Source of the DNA: Pomphorhynchus laevis
Taxonomy: Eukaryota; Acanthocephala; Palaeacanthocephala; Echinorhynchida; Pomphorhynchidae
DNA: 64,000 nt
NCBI GenBank assembly: GCA_012934845.2
Contig: WNNJ02000425.1
Coordinates: forward strand, 24,580-88,579
Direction of reading: 5' to 3'
Of this stretch, positions 1-13,086 are shown piece by piece (positions within the stretch are counted from its first letter, which is position 1; every line of letters begins with the position of its first letter). The notes beneath the pieces were generated by a model. That model searched no databases and was not told where the DNA came from. It saw only the letters and a list, made by a program, of their open reading frames with translations. The position numbers and the translations under genes are program-made.

Positions 1-2994
1 GACTTCAATTCCGTGCACCTTGACTAACGATATGTAACTTTCAACCTGACATATTTGACTTGTTTCGTCGGATACCGCCGTGACAGATCAGAAGACTACC
101 ACGTCTACTTGGATTCATCAGAACGATGTGTATCGGTGGTATTAAACTTATAAATTCGAATACTATTTTTAGATTGAAACCTAAATCCTTTCGGTTTGTA
201 ACAAATATTCTGACATGAGTTATATATATCGCTGTACCGAGATACCTCGAGTGACATTGTTTCTTATATTCCATGTAATTTTCAGGTATCTCGAACTGAT
301 TTAAATATCTGTAAATCACCTGGAATATAAGAAATAATATCGTACAAGGCATCTAGGTAAAACGATATCTACAATTCATGGCAAAGTACTTTTCGTGTAC
401 TGTAGGATATCGATAGCTTCACTGGATGGTTAGTCTAGTAAGTAAGGCCCTATTATTAACGAACGAAAAGACAGTTACGAATAAGCATTATATAGACCAC
501 ATATAAATCATATATACATATTTATATATACAACTAATACCATAACATATGTACATGATATATGTAAATATACACATGTATATTTACATATATGTGTATT
601 TAAGTGTTACTCAATTTTTATAATCAACTTAGTTAGAGCACAAGACAAAGTTCAAAAATTTCATCTAAACTTTCGGCAAACTGATTATTTTTGATAGAAT
701 AATATTTTTCTACATTCTACTTGTAAAAGTTTATGTGAAGAAATTTAATTCTAACTTTTTACGGAGGTCAAGAAATTTAACGAATAATGCAATTGATTTG
801 CTGAAAGCTTACATCATAAATGTTTTGATAACTTTAATATATTAACAATAGTCTATAAAAATATACTGATAAGATAAAATCGCTGTATTTGGCATACTCT
901 AAACATATGCCGTGTCTGAAATTCATGCTATTGAAGGTTTGATATTCCGAGAAATTTCTAGCTCCGTAATGATAAGCTCCTTGTCTTATCGACAAACTAA
1001 AATTAAATCTAAAATTGGAAGTAAAGTTTCGGAAGAAAAAACGCCACGAGTCGGGGGGGGGACAATTTAATAACGGAATCAGGCAAATCAATAACTTGGC
1101 AAATATTCACATGTTGTTAGTTAGGGTGTAAGGATTTGCAAGTCATGAGGAAAGGATGTCGCAGGTGGTTTGCTACTATGAAATTTACATTATGTGCTCT
1201 AGTGCTTGTACTCATATGCAATGAATGATCACTAACCTCCATTGTATCACCGATTAACCACGAAGAATCACCATCACCGATTTAATGATTTGCTGATCAA
1301 ATCAGACTACTACCTTACGTATTTAATATTCAAGCTGTGCCAGTCTAAAACGTCTTATCTCAATAAAATGGATTTCTTGATTTTTTCTTAAACCTCGTTA
1401 TGGTGTGTTATTTAGCGAAGTTTATGTAAAACTTGTCCGTATATTCAATACATTAGTCTGTTGATCTCAATCAGGTTATAAAATTTTTAAACGGCGGTTT
1501 TTATAAAAATTATCTTTAGATCAATCAATTCATGGCCTTTGAGGTTCTTCAAACAGGTTTAGCTTGATACATTAGTTTGATAATTTGATGCGTATAAAAT
1601 ATGTATCTCGAAAGTAATTTAACTCGACAAATGCACATCAAATCAGGTTTGTTCTTTCATCTTCTCAAACGTGTTCACTCCACTACAACTTATGGTTTCC
1701 TGGATTTAATTTAACGATAACTGCGAAAAATTTCAAATGCATTTAAGTGGACACTTGAAATTGCACAATTTTGGCATGTTTTATCAGTAAATCCTACGAC
1801 GCACTTATCATATGCGTATAGAAGGGACATGAATATATTATCATAAAAATGCTCCTCTCTTCATTGTAAAGCTCAAGTTCGCTAGAGGCCACACAATTAT
1901 GTCAAAAAATTTGACATAATTTCTGGAATTCAAAATCCGCTTTTGTATTTAAAGTTGATACTCTACTTTGCATATTTTAATATACTTGTCTATATTACAC
2001 CCGAAAGATCGCCTCATTCATTGGTTTGAAGTTGCAGATTGACAATAATTTGTAAACCCAAATGATTCCTTACTAGCCTGATATGGATTCCTGTCATATT
2101 TTCATTTGAGATAGCGAAAGGCGCTGTATTATATTTTGAATAAATTCTCAGATTGCACGTTATAACAACACCATGTCTACGGATAGCTAATTAATTTACA
2201 ATGTGAGAATGACGAGACAACATTTGTGCTTTTAATGTTATAAGTATCTATACCATTTAATAGTGTCTAGCCCTTATCAGTAGTTCCCATACTAAATGTT
2301 CGAAAAATATCTTGATTCTAAGTCCTGAAAATAAGTGGATGCATGTTTCTGTTGTACAATGAACATATGCTAGTTTCTTTCGCAGTGAGTAGCGTGCCTT
2401 CAACAATTTGTAGGATTTGAATATGCTGCTTATCTCCAATTTATGCTAATAACGTGTCCCTCCACGATATTATCACATTAACATCTGTAAAGTGTTTTAA
2501 TAGTGTAACTATAAAAGCTCCAAACTAATTTCGTATTAAACCTACTAGATTAAGAACACTTAGTACAAAATACTTTTTCATCAAATTGAATGTGCAATTT
2601 GCCCATATCGAATATTTTGACCATATAAATGGTGCGGAGTGTATGTGTGAGCCTATTTCGCAAATTTTGCTCAAATTGCATTTAATCATCTTGGGTGATT
2701 TTTATATGCATGCACATATTCTCACAGGTAAATGCTTTATTTGACTTTAACACAGAATTAGTTTAAAAATCAAATTACAAGCTGTCAAGTGGCAATTATT
2801 AAGTGCCTAGAATGGTCGAGACGTATACTTTACTCTATTTTAAAAACTCTGTAGGTTTTTTGAAAGAGACTAAATCTAGACCAAATCTCCACTGTCTTAT
2901 GTTCATTTAATTTTGCACAGTAAAACATCAATTTTCAGCTAAACAATTAAATCACTAATGCGTAACTCTTGCCGTGCTTCGTAAGTTGTTGTAA
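1..2994. other. AT-rich stretch, no gene recognised
   Basis: Reading both strands I find only short chance open frames with no recognisable domain, no tandem array and no long inverted repeat. A G-run of eight lies near 1055. AT-rich alternating tracts occur around 505-600. It could hold introns or regulatory DNA of a gene outside the window, but nothing in the sequence shows this. Confidence 0.5.
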
Positions 2995-2998
2995 ACTT

Positions 2999-4634
2999 TC
3001 ATGCAGACGATTTCTGTGGATTGATTAGAGCGAAAAGCGGATTGGAAAGGAGGTACAGATTGGATGAGGAGAGATAAGCGTTGATCTGTATTAAGATGAG
3101 GCGTTCTAAGAGCTTAGAAAGAGTAGGGAGTAGTGAAATGGGGCGATAGATATAAGGAAGGGAGGGGTCGAGCGATTGTTTCTTTAGGATGGGACGAACG
3201 ATTGCGGATTTCCAGTGTGAATGGAATATACGACTGCGGATGGACGAGTTAAACAAGGTTGTGAGAAATGGGGATATCGATGAACATATGGATTTAAGTA
3301 TGTGGGCAGGCAGGGGATCAGCAGGTGAGGTTTTGCTGGGCAAGGACATGAGAACATATGAGACTTCGGAAGGTGAGATAGGGAGAAGATGAAGGAGTTC
3401 CGGGAGGATTAGGCTAGGCGGGTCAGAGTGGGATAGGATGGAGACCGGGGTGTGAGAGAGCAACGTGGATACTTTGGTCTGGAGAAATGACGAATAATAA
3501 TTGATGTTGCAAGGCGAAGAGGAGCGAGCAAGGATTGAGTTAAAAGTATGCCAGAGAGTCTTAGAGTTGAATGAAGTGATGATTTTATGCTGCCAGAAGG
3601 AGTTGCATTTGGTACGTAGTAGGTTGATATGAGACTGGCGAAGAGCAAGATAAAAATCACGGAAAGACGGAGTGATCGAACATAAATCACGTCTAAGAGA
3701 GCGGTGATAGACTTGAAAAGCATGACAGAGTCGACGCTTTGCGATTAAGCATTGTATGTCAAACCATGGGGCACGGTGCAAACGACGGCGTGGTTGAGGC
3801 TTGAAGGGCGAGAGAAGGTTGAGAGTGGATGTGAGTTTAGAGTTGAGTAGAAAGGCGAGATCGTGAGGAGAGGAATATGTTATTGTGGGATAAGATAGAT
3901 ACGATTTGAGTAAGGCAGAGCGGAGAAGAGGAGGTCAAGGGTGACGAGAAAGTGATCGGATAGGCCAGGATCGAAGATGGACAGTGAGGTGTAGGCAGCA
4001 AAATGATCGGGGACAGCGATTATGTCGAGTGCCCGCCAAAGATATGTGTGAGGGCAGTGGAGATGGGTTTGTAGTTATAGTTGGATAGAATTTTGATGAA
4101 CTGGATGGACTCGGGGGACGTGTGGGGTGTCGAGGCGGATGTCGAAGTCGCCAAGAACGATTGAAGGGATGGAGGATAAAGATCAGTGGGACAAAAGGTC
4201 AGCGAGTTTGGTAAAAATAAGGAGGTAGGATCAGATGAACCAGGACTATACAATGGCGAGATATAGAGTGATCGGGTTAGAAGAACGACAAGTGAGCAGT
4301 TCAAAAGAGCAAGGAGTGAAAGGGCAGTGATTTTGCGAATAGACGCGGGTGACGGGCGAATGCGACAATGCCGCCATGATTAGAGAATTTAGAAGGGGAT
4401 GAGCTGAGGGGGCGAGCGGATTCAACTAGTGAGCAACCGGCGGATGGAGAGGTTGTCAGAATCGAAGTGCCAGGATTCGGTGAGGCAGAAGAGATCGATG
4501 GATTGCTTGGTGAATAGGTTGAGAAGATCGGTTCTATTGAGAATAGATCTAGTGTTGAGGAGACCGAGGCGGAAACCGTGTGTTATGGTGATAGGGGCTC
4601 TTGGAGAAGACACATAGAGGAGATGGAGCGCCAT
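2999..4634 (-). pseudogene. LINE ORF2 remnant: endonuclease plus N-terminal RT
   Basis: The APE-type endonuclease begins near 4590 with GLLNTRSILNRTDLL and then DLFCLTESW (the catalytic Glu motif). A mid-part follows around 4300-4030, and the terminal SDHFLVTLDL motif lies near 3940-3910. The linker (APWFDIQCLIAKRRL) runs into RT motifs ADPLPAHILK and WKSAIVRPILKK near 3290-3170, and RPISLLPTLSKLLERLI near 3120-3070. The reading stops at about 2999, before RT motifs A-C. The enzyme would nick target DNA and reverse-transcribe its own RNA; this copy cannot. Several frame changes separate the parts. Confidence 0.75.
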
Positions 4635-4639
4635 CGAAT

Positions 4640-5625
4640 TTTGGGGCGGGTGTGGATAACTTGAAAATTTCCATCGATGTTTCGGATGGAGAGAGATGTT
4701 TCGCCGTTTTCCTCGCGACGGCGTTTTTTGATGCGGGCAGATGAGAGTTGAGCGATTTCGGAGGGGGTGCGATCGGGGAAAATGCGAGTGGCTGAAGATG
4801 ACATGAGTTTGAATCGTTGGGAGAGGACAGGGGACGCGTTAGAGCGATGCTTGAGAACAATTTTTAGGAGATGGGGCTGGGAAGGAAAGGATTAGATTGA
4901 GAAGATTTGTTTAGGCGAATGAATGCGACAGACGATTTGCTAAAAAGATGATTTATCCGCAGGAACAAGAAACGAGAGGATGGATCTGAATGCGGAAGCA
5001 TCGTGGTCGAGACGTGCTTGTGGAGATAAAGAGGTGAAAAGAGTGATATTAGTGACGATGACGCAACGATCGCGAGAAGGAAAGCGTTTCCGTAAAGGAG
5101 GACGAGTAACGTGAGTTGGTGAGATCACGATAGGAGAGCTGGGAGTTGATGATATCAAGGGAGTAGGTTTGATAGCGAAAGACAAAGAGACATTGGATAA
5201 TATAGAGGGTGGTGAGCGATGTGAGGAAAGGTTATGAGTGGAAGGATTGTGGGGATTGGTGGAGGTGATTTTGATTGAGGGATGTAGGTTATTGAGAAAC
5301 GTGACAGAAGGGAAGAGACGGTGGTGTCGGTAAGTGAAGACATTGGATTAGAAGTGCATGTGGTAACAGGATCAGTGGGTTGACAAAGGACATCAGAAAC
5401 GACTGGAGTGGTTTGAGTGAACATGTTGGAGGGTGATATATTCTTAAGGGAGATGTCGCGTATGAGTTTGTTGGTACAAAAGCCACATAGGAAGTCTTTC
5501 TTTAGACTTACTGTTGTCGCATGCGATTGTAGTCCAGACGCTGCAGCCGTGTGTCGAGCACTGTACTTGTAATTGATAACAGTTGGTGTCGGTTGTATTT
5601 GTCTTCTTACGCCCTCCCATCATGT
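4640..5625 (-). pseudogene. LINE ORF1 remnant (RNA-binding protein)
   Basis: The N-terminus, in frame with ATG-GGR-rich codons near 5620, contains a small Cys pair (FLCGFC) near 5490. This is followed by a long Ser/Thr/Pro-rich stretch. The C-terminal half has the feel of an RRM-like ORF1 domain and ends in the signature DRTPSEIAQL near 4770-4740 followed by a basic KKRRRE run. Proteins of this type coat LINE RNA and chaperone first-strand synthesis. The frame is interrupted more than once. It lies directly upstream of the endonuclease ORF with little spacing, as in CR1/L2 elements. The call is moderately sure for ORF1 and unsure for the subfamily. Confidence 0.6.
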
Positions 5626-5685
5626 CCTTGTGTGCTTAAACTGTTAAATTTGCTACTGATTGAAATGATAGGTTTTTCAGCGAGC

Positions 5686-5760
5686 GGAACTGGATTGATC
5701 TGAAACTAGATTGATCTGGAACTGGATTGATCTGGAACTGGATTGATCTGGAACTGGATA
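5686..5760. repeat. 16-bp tandem repeat
   Basis: The unit GGAACTGGATTGATCT recurs about 4.6 times with a strict 16-bp step (starts of GATTGATC at 5693, 5709, 5725 and 5741). It lies just between the LINE 5' end and the F2 fragment. It may be a 5'-end repeat of the LINE or an independent minisatellite. Confidence 0.85.
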
Positions 5761-5811
5761 AAATGCAAGTAGTTAGTAATTAAGAATTGATAAGCTGGTA
5801 TTAACAATTGA

Positions 5812-5998
5812 CAGACGTGTGCCAAGTTCCTTCATGAACTTGGTACATGTTTAATCCGCGCAACTTATGAACCTCGAGCCCCTGCTTTCCTGATCCAGCG
5901 GATCCGTGTAGCCGTTCAGCAAGGCAATACTGCATGTATAATAGAGAGCACGAACAGAGGAGGGTCGTCATACCTTTTGTTTTAAGTTTTAAATGCAC
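5812..5998 (+). pseudogene. Solo 3' end of F2 RT element
   Basis: The plus strand reads as the extreme C-terminus of family F2: FLHELGTCLIRATYEPR followed by QRIRVAVQQGNTACI. The same segment ends the F2 copy at 19930-21190 (HQLSTRLIRSTSEPR) and can be traced in the copies at 38.4 kb and 48.0 kb. Only about 60 codons remain, consistent with a strongly 5'-truncated retrotransposed copy. It sits between two unrelated LINE remnants. Confidence 0.7.
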
Positions 5999-6178
5999 AC
6001 TTTTGTTTTAAAGAATTGAATTAATGTTTAAGAAATTATCTAATAACGTTCTTAACTCCAGAAAAATATTCAATAGTCGTACATAACCTCATTTGTCTCC
6101 TTGTAATGGGCTGAAGAGTACGCTAAATATTTCAGGACAAACCTTTTTGTTATTGGTACAGTCAATTTCAAGCCTATT

Positions 6179-6600
6179 ATGGCCACAGTAAATTTCTCGA
6201 ACCTCGCACCAGACTTATCTGCCGAGGGCATTGATGATCTTAAAAAAACCTTCGGTCTAGCCGACACTGGGTTTATTATAGAAAGATATGGACCCCTATT
6301 CACATTGCATTCGCAGATATTTATGAAGGGAATGCTTCGAGACTATCAATGTCTGCTTGCAACCCATTTTTGGGGTGCAACATCAAATTCCTATTAATTT
6401 AAATTGACAACATGACCTACCCGTACTGCGGTAGCTGTAGGAAGGGAGCATTGGGTCTTTAATTGCGCAGATCGCCACAGATGTGTGACTTGTAGGATTA
6501 ATAATCGTGGCACTGCTGAATGTAATGGCCATCTGCTCCAACTGTGGAAAACACCACCCTGCTTTGTCCCGCAAGTGCTCCTATTTTAAAGCCTATCAGC
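6179..6600 (+). pseudogene. LINE ORF1 remnant with CCHC zinc knuckles
   Basis: After a conserved lead (SAEGIDDLKKTFGLADTGF) come Cys/His clusters: NCADRHRCVTC near 6450-6495 and CSNCGKHHPALSRKC near 6534-6580. The last fits the C-x2-C-x3-H-x6-C knuckle typical of ORF1 proteins of Jockey/I-type LINEs, where it binds the element's RNA. The knuckles lie in different frames, so the gene is broken. It is followed by the endonuclease ORF about 450 bp downstream. Confidence 0.65.
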
Positions 6601-7044
6601 TAAAAATTCCAGTTATTTCTCAATCAACCTGTAATCTCTTCGTTCAGTGAAGATAAAAAAGGCCTCTCTGTCTGTAGAAGACATTATCAGGACTATTGTT
6701 GCCAAGCATCAAGAAAATTCTTAACAGCTGGAGGGGATGAAACAGCGAAAGGATGATAACCAGATTAATAGAGGTGGTTGTCACATCTTCGCTCTTGATA
6801 TCCACTTTGCGAGATTTGGAAAATAACGGCTTCGGACTAACCAAGCCCCATCAATATATCTAAAAAGGGAAAGAAATTGCCAGTAAACAAATCAGGAGGA
6901 AATGAAAATTATGATATATCTTCCACAGACAAGGGTGAGGTAAGTGGCCCCACTGTTGAGGCTGGGTGTAGGACAGGCAACATTCCCACCTCTAGCTCAA
7001 AATAGGGAACAGCTTGCTCACCCAGGTAACACTAATGCGATCGT

Positions 7045-9470
7045 ATGTAGCCTTGAACCTTTTTCTCTGAGCATTGTTCAGTGAAATTCGGGAGGTGCTT
7101 CTGCCCTTAGTATTTTAGCAAGTCGCGATGCAGTCGTCATAGTCTTTCAGGAGACTAGAACTATCCGGTAACCCCAGGACATCACTTGATTTGTACACTG
7201 AGCACATTACCGCCAATTTTATTCCATATATAACCTCACCTCACCATTCATCTAAAAGTCTTCTAACCTTCGTTAAGAGTTATTTAAGAACATCTCTCTT
7301 ACTAAACTATTCTTATCCTGCCCTGTCTTGTTTATCGATAACACTAAGAAAACAGTAAAGTCATCAGCATAGCCAATATCTATATTCGACCAGTGGATAT
7401 TTACAAGAACCGTGACATACTGGATCGGATATTGGGGATGCGGCCATGACATGTAACTTAATCACTTCAACCTCAAAATTGGTCGTTGAATTAAGGAAAC
7501 ATTTCGCATAGCCAGAAACGAATATCGTATTCACATACAACCGTCCCTCTCATTCAAATGCACATCAGCAAACTCTGTCCTTGACATACTACTGCCTAAT
7601 GAGAAGTTGCTGTTAAAGCCTGTTTGTACTGAGCAGTCGCGCCAACAACTTTCAATCTCACATGACCTACTTCGTTGGCGATTAGAAGAGGATACGTAGC
7701 TGAATCGTAGGTACCACTTTGATCCTATCAGAGTTACCTTCTTCGAGGCATCCGTCCGACTATTCTCTGTTGTAGAAAATGCGAGTCTGGCTACCACTTA
7801 TCGCTAGCTATCACTATCCTTTTGACTACCAATCAAGGTCGCATATTTAATCTCACTGCAACAAAATTCAATGTTTTAGCAAAAATGCTAAAACTTCCCA
7901 ATATCTCTGTTTTCCTCAGACATGCCCTCTCGAAAGAATACTGGAGTTCTAGATATAGATTCCAGCTGAGTAGGGATGGCGCGAGCATTGATCGTCTTAA
8001 CCCTTCTCAGTCTTCCTTATAGAAGATATTCAAGAAGAAGCTTGTTTGATGGAAGGAGATAGCTTCGGGTTGGATAAGTCACATATGTCTTGATAAGGTT
8101 TTGGAGAAGTCACTCACTATCCATGCACAAATTTGGAGTCACTCAATCTCCCAAACCAATCCCATCTTTGGGTGATTTTATGAGTAGGGACTTATCTGGT
8201 AGAGGTATCCTAAATTCCTATGGCCCACTTCCGAGTACCTCTAAAACCTATTTGCCTCTCTCCACTCCCAATGTCAGCAGCTTTTGAGAAAGTCAGAGAA
8301 AGGAGGTCGCCATCACTATGGTTTTAGCCACCCTCTCCAATTTAGCCGACATAAACATCAGCCGAATGGTATTTTTAGCTAAGAAAAAGTCGATCACATG
8401 TCCTAAAGATCTGCGGCCCATTTAGATTCAAAACGTCATCATCCCCATTTACGAGAGAGCGCTTTTGCGTAAAATCCGCCATTATCTATGAAGGCGCAAA
8501 TAAATCCAACCTGTTTTTTATTGGTTTGTGAAAAGTAGCTTAGTCGATTCAGCTATCGGTGCAGTGCATTAGTTTTGTCAGGAAACTAATCTTCAGCTTG
8601 TGGTAACTGTATTTCTTAAATTTTCTGTTGAATTCGATCGAATCTCAATTCTTTTTTGTCATCTAATTTTCAGGTCCCAAGGTTTGATTGCAAGAATTGT
8701 TAACAGGGTGGATATATTGCTGGGCATCAAGTGATTTATCTACAAAGATGACCCTGATACACGCATGTTCTACCTTATTACAGGTGTGCATCAAGGATCC
8801 CTACTCTCTTCCATTTTATTTATTGCTACCTCCATTATTATATTCAGAGCCTTTAAACGTGACAACATCTAACGCTGATAATAAGACAGACATGTTTTCA
8901 GGACGTATATGCAAATATAGTCTCGTACATCAGCCGTTTCTTCGTAAGATTTAAATATCAGTTGATCTCATTCAATCTTATCAATTTATAAAAATCGCAA
9001 GTGGTCGTCTTCAATAACACCCCAGTTACTAAGAGAAAGCTAAAGAGATTATAAATATCTTCTATTTCCTCTATTATTAATAACCAACCCCTCCTAGCCT
9101 TTATACATAGAGTAAGCTATCTGGGATTTATCCTTACGGTTAAATGGACTTTCGGACTAGACTTGAATATGTTTAAAAGTGTATTGGAGAGAGCTAGGTG
9201 CTCTGAAACGTTTGTCATTAAGATGGAGTGATCATGTGCCTCTTTGGTACACCTCAGCAATATCGGGATTAATTTTATTTTTAAGAGGACGATCCCCAGA
9301 GCAAAGAATAAGATTTCTAAAGCTTCTGATGTCGAGACTACACACCACAGTACGCCTTGATTGGATCATCAGAATGCGAGTTATCCTGAGTGATTCAGTC
9401 GGAAGGCAGTACGTTGGTGTATGCTGGTGGGACCTGATCCCACAGCGTTACGGGTGATGATTTAGAAGAC
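7045..9470 (+). pseudogene. LINE ORF2 remnant: endonuclease, RT, C-terminal region
   Basis: The start resembles an APE endonuclease (NSGGASALSILASRDAVV then FQETR at 7085-7160). RT block PKDLRPI with NVIIPIYERALLRKI lies at about 8400-8480, and motif B, GVHQGSLLSSILF, at about 8782-8820. No clear catalytic DD pair was found downstream. The tail at 9179-9457 reads as a Cys-containing region (CSETFVIK, with CASL after it) that could be the usual C-terminal zinc finger. Many stops and frame changes separate these blocks. Confidence 0.55.
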
Positions 9471-9849
9471 GACGCTGACAATGATGAACTGGCTGATTTT
9501 GTTTGGTTTTGTTTCTTTTCCTTGTTTTATTACTTATATGTTTCTAAGTTTGTTATTAGCTGCATGCTGTTTTTAGTAAAAGAATCTATTATTAATTAAA
9601 TCACTGCAGATTGCGCCGTATTTTATCTTCTAAAGATTTTCACGAGTGCTTCAATCGGTGGTTATACACCAAGATATATTTTGCTTTTATAATGGTCTAA
9701 ACTTCAACGATATATGCATATAAATAGTGATAGTGGGTTGAAACCAGGAAAAAATAAATTTGCTTGCTTGTCCTTGCTTCAACTCACATATTACCACATG
9801 CATGTAATCTCAAAGAGATTCTAAACAGAGTAATTCTAGACAGGAATGC

Positions 9850-9895
9850 TTAATAAGGAATAGAGATCATCAAGAGAAACTGCTATCTTATCAAG
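9850..9895 (-). repeat. Short fragment of PLE 3' tail
   Basis: The plus strand resembles the sequence that lies just beyond the stop codon of the PLE at 13446-14920, read in reverse: TAATAAGGAATAGAGATCAT and then AAGAGAAACTGCTATC. Only about 45 bp remain. Confidence 0.5.
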
Positions 9896-10205
9896 TTTAT
9901 AATATTTTTGTTCATATAAAAAAATTATAATTTTCAAATTGACACTTTTTATTAGCACCCGATTTATAAATTAAATTACTTGGTTATAATTACAATTTTA
10001 TTTGATTTATTTTTTATTAATCCTGAAAACATTATTACTTAAAATTTCGAAGTAATGATCATCAAAAGTAGTAACAATTATTTATATAATGCTTATTTCC
10101 TTTATTTATTAATAATTAAACAATATTTAAATACTATAATATTTAAATTAATGAAGATATGCTTAATGTAAATGTTCTGATTTGCTTCACAAAGAGAAAC
10201 ACTGT

Positions 10206-10465
10206 TTTTAAAGTAAATCAGCCGAATCAGATAAGCTAATTGAGTCTATGTATTTTATACTATATAAATATAAAAAATAAAGATAAATGATATAGAAACA
10301 AAATTATTATCTAAGACTTAATAAATTTGATAATCATATAAAGTTAAAATTTAAAATTTAAATTTTAAATACAAATCAACGTTTACGAATTGACTAATAA
10401 ATAATAGACGATGTATCCTAATAAGGTATAAAGGTCATCAAGAGTAACTGGTATGTCCTTCTGCA
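10206..10465 (-). repeat. Solo PLE 3' tail
   Basis: Reading the minus strand, this is the untranslated 3' tail shared by PLE copies of the window. It starts near the tail motif (GATGACC-like, 10465-10425), passes the landmark TTATTAGTCAATTCGTAAAC near 10410-10380 and an AT-rich middle, and ends in the terminal signature (minus strand ATAGACTCAATTAGCTTATC) near 10219-10250. It carries no coding sequence. It lies about 480 bp upstream of the E2 gene. Confidence 0.65.
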
Positions 10466-10766
10466 TCTGGGCTATGTAAATAGCACAGCTGCAGTGTTGG
10501 ATCGATAAATATGGTCTAAAAGCAGATAGGTTTCTTTTTATAGACTTCTAATTTTCATTTCAACACTTTAAATATTATATAATAATTTTATAATATCTCC
10601 TTTTAATTGATAAATTATTACATCAATTCTTTTAAATAGCATAAATCATTTCAGTTAGTATATTTAATTTTCACGATTGACCTATTTTATGTAAATTTAG
10701 AAAACTATTTAAAAATGAATTTCATGTAACTGAAATTTTTTGTTGCCTAGTTACTTAAATATATAA

Positions 10767-11393
<627 letters not shown>

Positions 11394-12004
11394 AGTTCCA
11401 ACAGTTCACAAAACAGTATATAATTAATCAATAATTCTGTATCGATGTGCTTCTAAAAATAATATTTAAATCCATTTTATTAATAATGAATTAAGTATAT
11501 TGATTAAATTAATTTAATATTAATTTTATAATATTAATAATATTATTAATAGTTGATAATGATTTATTATTGATAAATAATTATTGGAGCTGGATCAAAG
11601 AAGAGATGAAATTATTTTTGATATTTCGCTAACTTCTGTTAGCATCTTTAGAAAATCACAATGTTTTTTAAAATATTTATGCTTATATAAAAAAGTTTAA
11701 AACGATCGCCGCCATTTTCTTTGAGCAGATGCTGCTGTCGATAAACAGCAGCTTTCAGTATTGTTTGAATTGTGACACGATTTTGGCAACTTGTAGGTAC
11801 ACAAAGCGCAATGAAAAGGATGATTTAAAATAATTTAGAAACAAAACAAAAGAAATAACCATAATATTTCCATTCAAAATAAATAATTAAAAAAAATAGA
11901 AAAATATATATAAATAATAATAAAAAGTACTAGTAAAATTAAATAAAGTATAAAAATAGAAAAGATTATTTTAACAAAAGAATCGTTTACAACATCTTTA
12001 CAAA
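11394..12004. other. AT-rich spacer downstream of E2
   Basis: No gene seen. The stretch just after the E2 stop has no poly(A) tract that would prove a retrocopy. A candidate AATAAA signal is embedded in the run near 11574. Short AT palindromes at 11510-11560 and a GC-containing hairpin-like CTGCTG/CAGCAG pair near 11730-11750 are the only structure. Confidence 0.4.
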
Positions 12005-12822
12005 ATATTTAAAGTTACGTCAAGTTCATTATTCGGCATAATAATATTGGAGTTTTTATTAATATAATAAGCATCAAGAATTTTTCCATTTAAACAATTG
12101 GTTTCTTTTGCAAAAACAAGTATTATTATAGTCAACATTGCGATCTAAATTTAAACTATGGTCTATAATAGCGCTACTTAGGCCCTTTTTGAGTGTATAT
12201 TTGTGTTGTTTTACTCTAGTATCTAATGGTTAGCCTTTGTGACCCATAAATATTTTATCGCATTCTAAACAAGAAATTTTATAAACAACTCCATCATTAT
12301 CATGTTTGGGTTTATTTTTCAAAATGTTGAGTAGTTTCGGTATTTTACTATTATGCAAAACAATATTTGAAGTATTTAATGTTTTATTGTTTGAAACAAA
12401 TCTTTTTAAATTAATATTCCAAAAATTATTTATAAATGTCAATCCTATGTATTTCTTTTCTCGTCCCGACCAAAAACAACATCTTTATCAGTTTTGGTAT
12501 TTTTGTAGAAAGCCTTTTTAATTGCCCATGATGGAAAACCGTTTTTATCTAGTAGAATTCTAATAATCTTATTATTTGTTTCAAGCTCATTTATATCGGA
12601 AACAATCATCTTGCTTCGTAAAAACAAAGAATTGGCAGCATATATTTTCCAAGATGTTCGGACATTAGTATTCCACGAAACAATATTTAAATTATTTAAA
12701 TTTTTATAATAAGCGGATGTTTTTAAAATATCATTTGATGTTCTACTAACGACGACATCTAAAAATGTTAATCTATAATCTAATTCTAATTCTATTGCCC
12801 ACTGAATATTTTCATCAAACAA
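12005..12822 (-). mobile_element. Canonical Penelope-like element, C-terminal part with GIY-YIG
   Basis: The minus strand reads as the end of a Penelope-type protein. First comes the RT thumb (YRLTFLDVVVSRTSND, then SAYYKNLNNLNIVSWN). A linker follows, then a GIY-YIG endonuclease that opens with VVYKISCLECDKIF near 12280-12240 and continues past 12230 with TRVKQHKYTLKKG. This is the domain order RT then endonuclease known for canonical PLEs, which prime reverse transcription at a nick made by the GIY-YIG domain. The copy is broken at a few points and its RT core is absent. It abuts an inverted duplicate of part of itself. Confidence 0.85.
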
Positions 12823-13003
12823 TATTGTTTTGGTGAAAATATTTAGTGGGCAATAGAATTAGAATTAGATTATAGATTAACATTTTTAGATGTCGTCGTT
12901 AGTAGAACATCAAATGATATTTTAAAAACATCCGTTTATTATAAAAATTCAAATAATTTTAATATTGTTTCGTGGAATACCAATGTCCGAACATCTTGAA
13001 AAA
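12640..13003. repeat. Inverted duplication of a PLE fragment
   Basis: About 160 bp of the PLE RT end (12655-12815) is repeated in reverse at about 12843-13002. The centre lies near 12825-12835, where ATATTTTCATCAAAC faces TTTGGTGAAAATAT. The arms are close to identical. The right arm is followed within 90 bp by the E2 fragment. Confidence 0.85.
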
Positions 13004-13086
13004 TACAACATCACCTTAATAATTATAACCTGCACAACCGGTTTCTTAAACATATTTTAAAATTTATTCAAGTTTACAACCTATTT

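Larger units (their letters stand above)
2995..5640 (-). mobile_element. Decayed L2/CR1-type LINE, lacking its 3' half
   Basis: A block clearly richer in GC than its surroundings reads on the minus strand as a two-ORF non-LTR retrotransposon: ORF1 at about 5625-4640, then an endonuclease, linker and N-terminal reverse transcriptase down to about 2999. Matching stretches lie in different frames, so it is an inactive copy. Similarity stops abruptly within the RT, before the catalytic YADD region, so the 3' half and tail are missing. This is the opposite of the usual 5' truncation and implies a later deletion or rearrangement. CR1/L2-like assignment rests on the style of the endonuclease and RT; another Jockey-superfamily clade is possible. 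Confidence 0.8.
6085..9780 (+). mobile_element. Decayed I/Jockey-like LINE
   Basis: The plus strand carries remnants in the order expected of a two-ORF LINE: a gag-like ORF1 with zinc knuckles (6180-6600), an endonuclease start (about 7050-7190), RT blocks (about 8320-8500 and 8660-8850) and a weak C-terminal region to about 9470. The non-coding end near 9780 is a guess. The reading frame is broken many times, making this one of the oldest elements in the window. Clade assignment (I, Jockey or R1 group) is based on the CCHC knuckles of ORF1 and is not certain. Confidence 0.65.

Noticed and set aside
7531-7797. An 88-codon open frame on the minus strand
   Set aside because: It runs antisense through the decayed plus-strand LINE and shows no domain.
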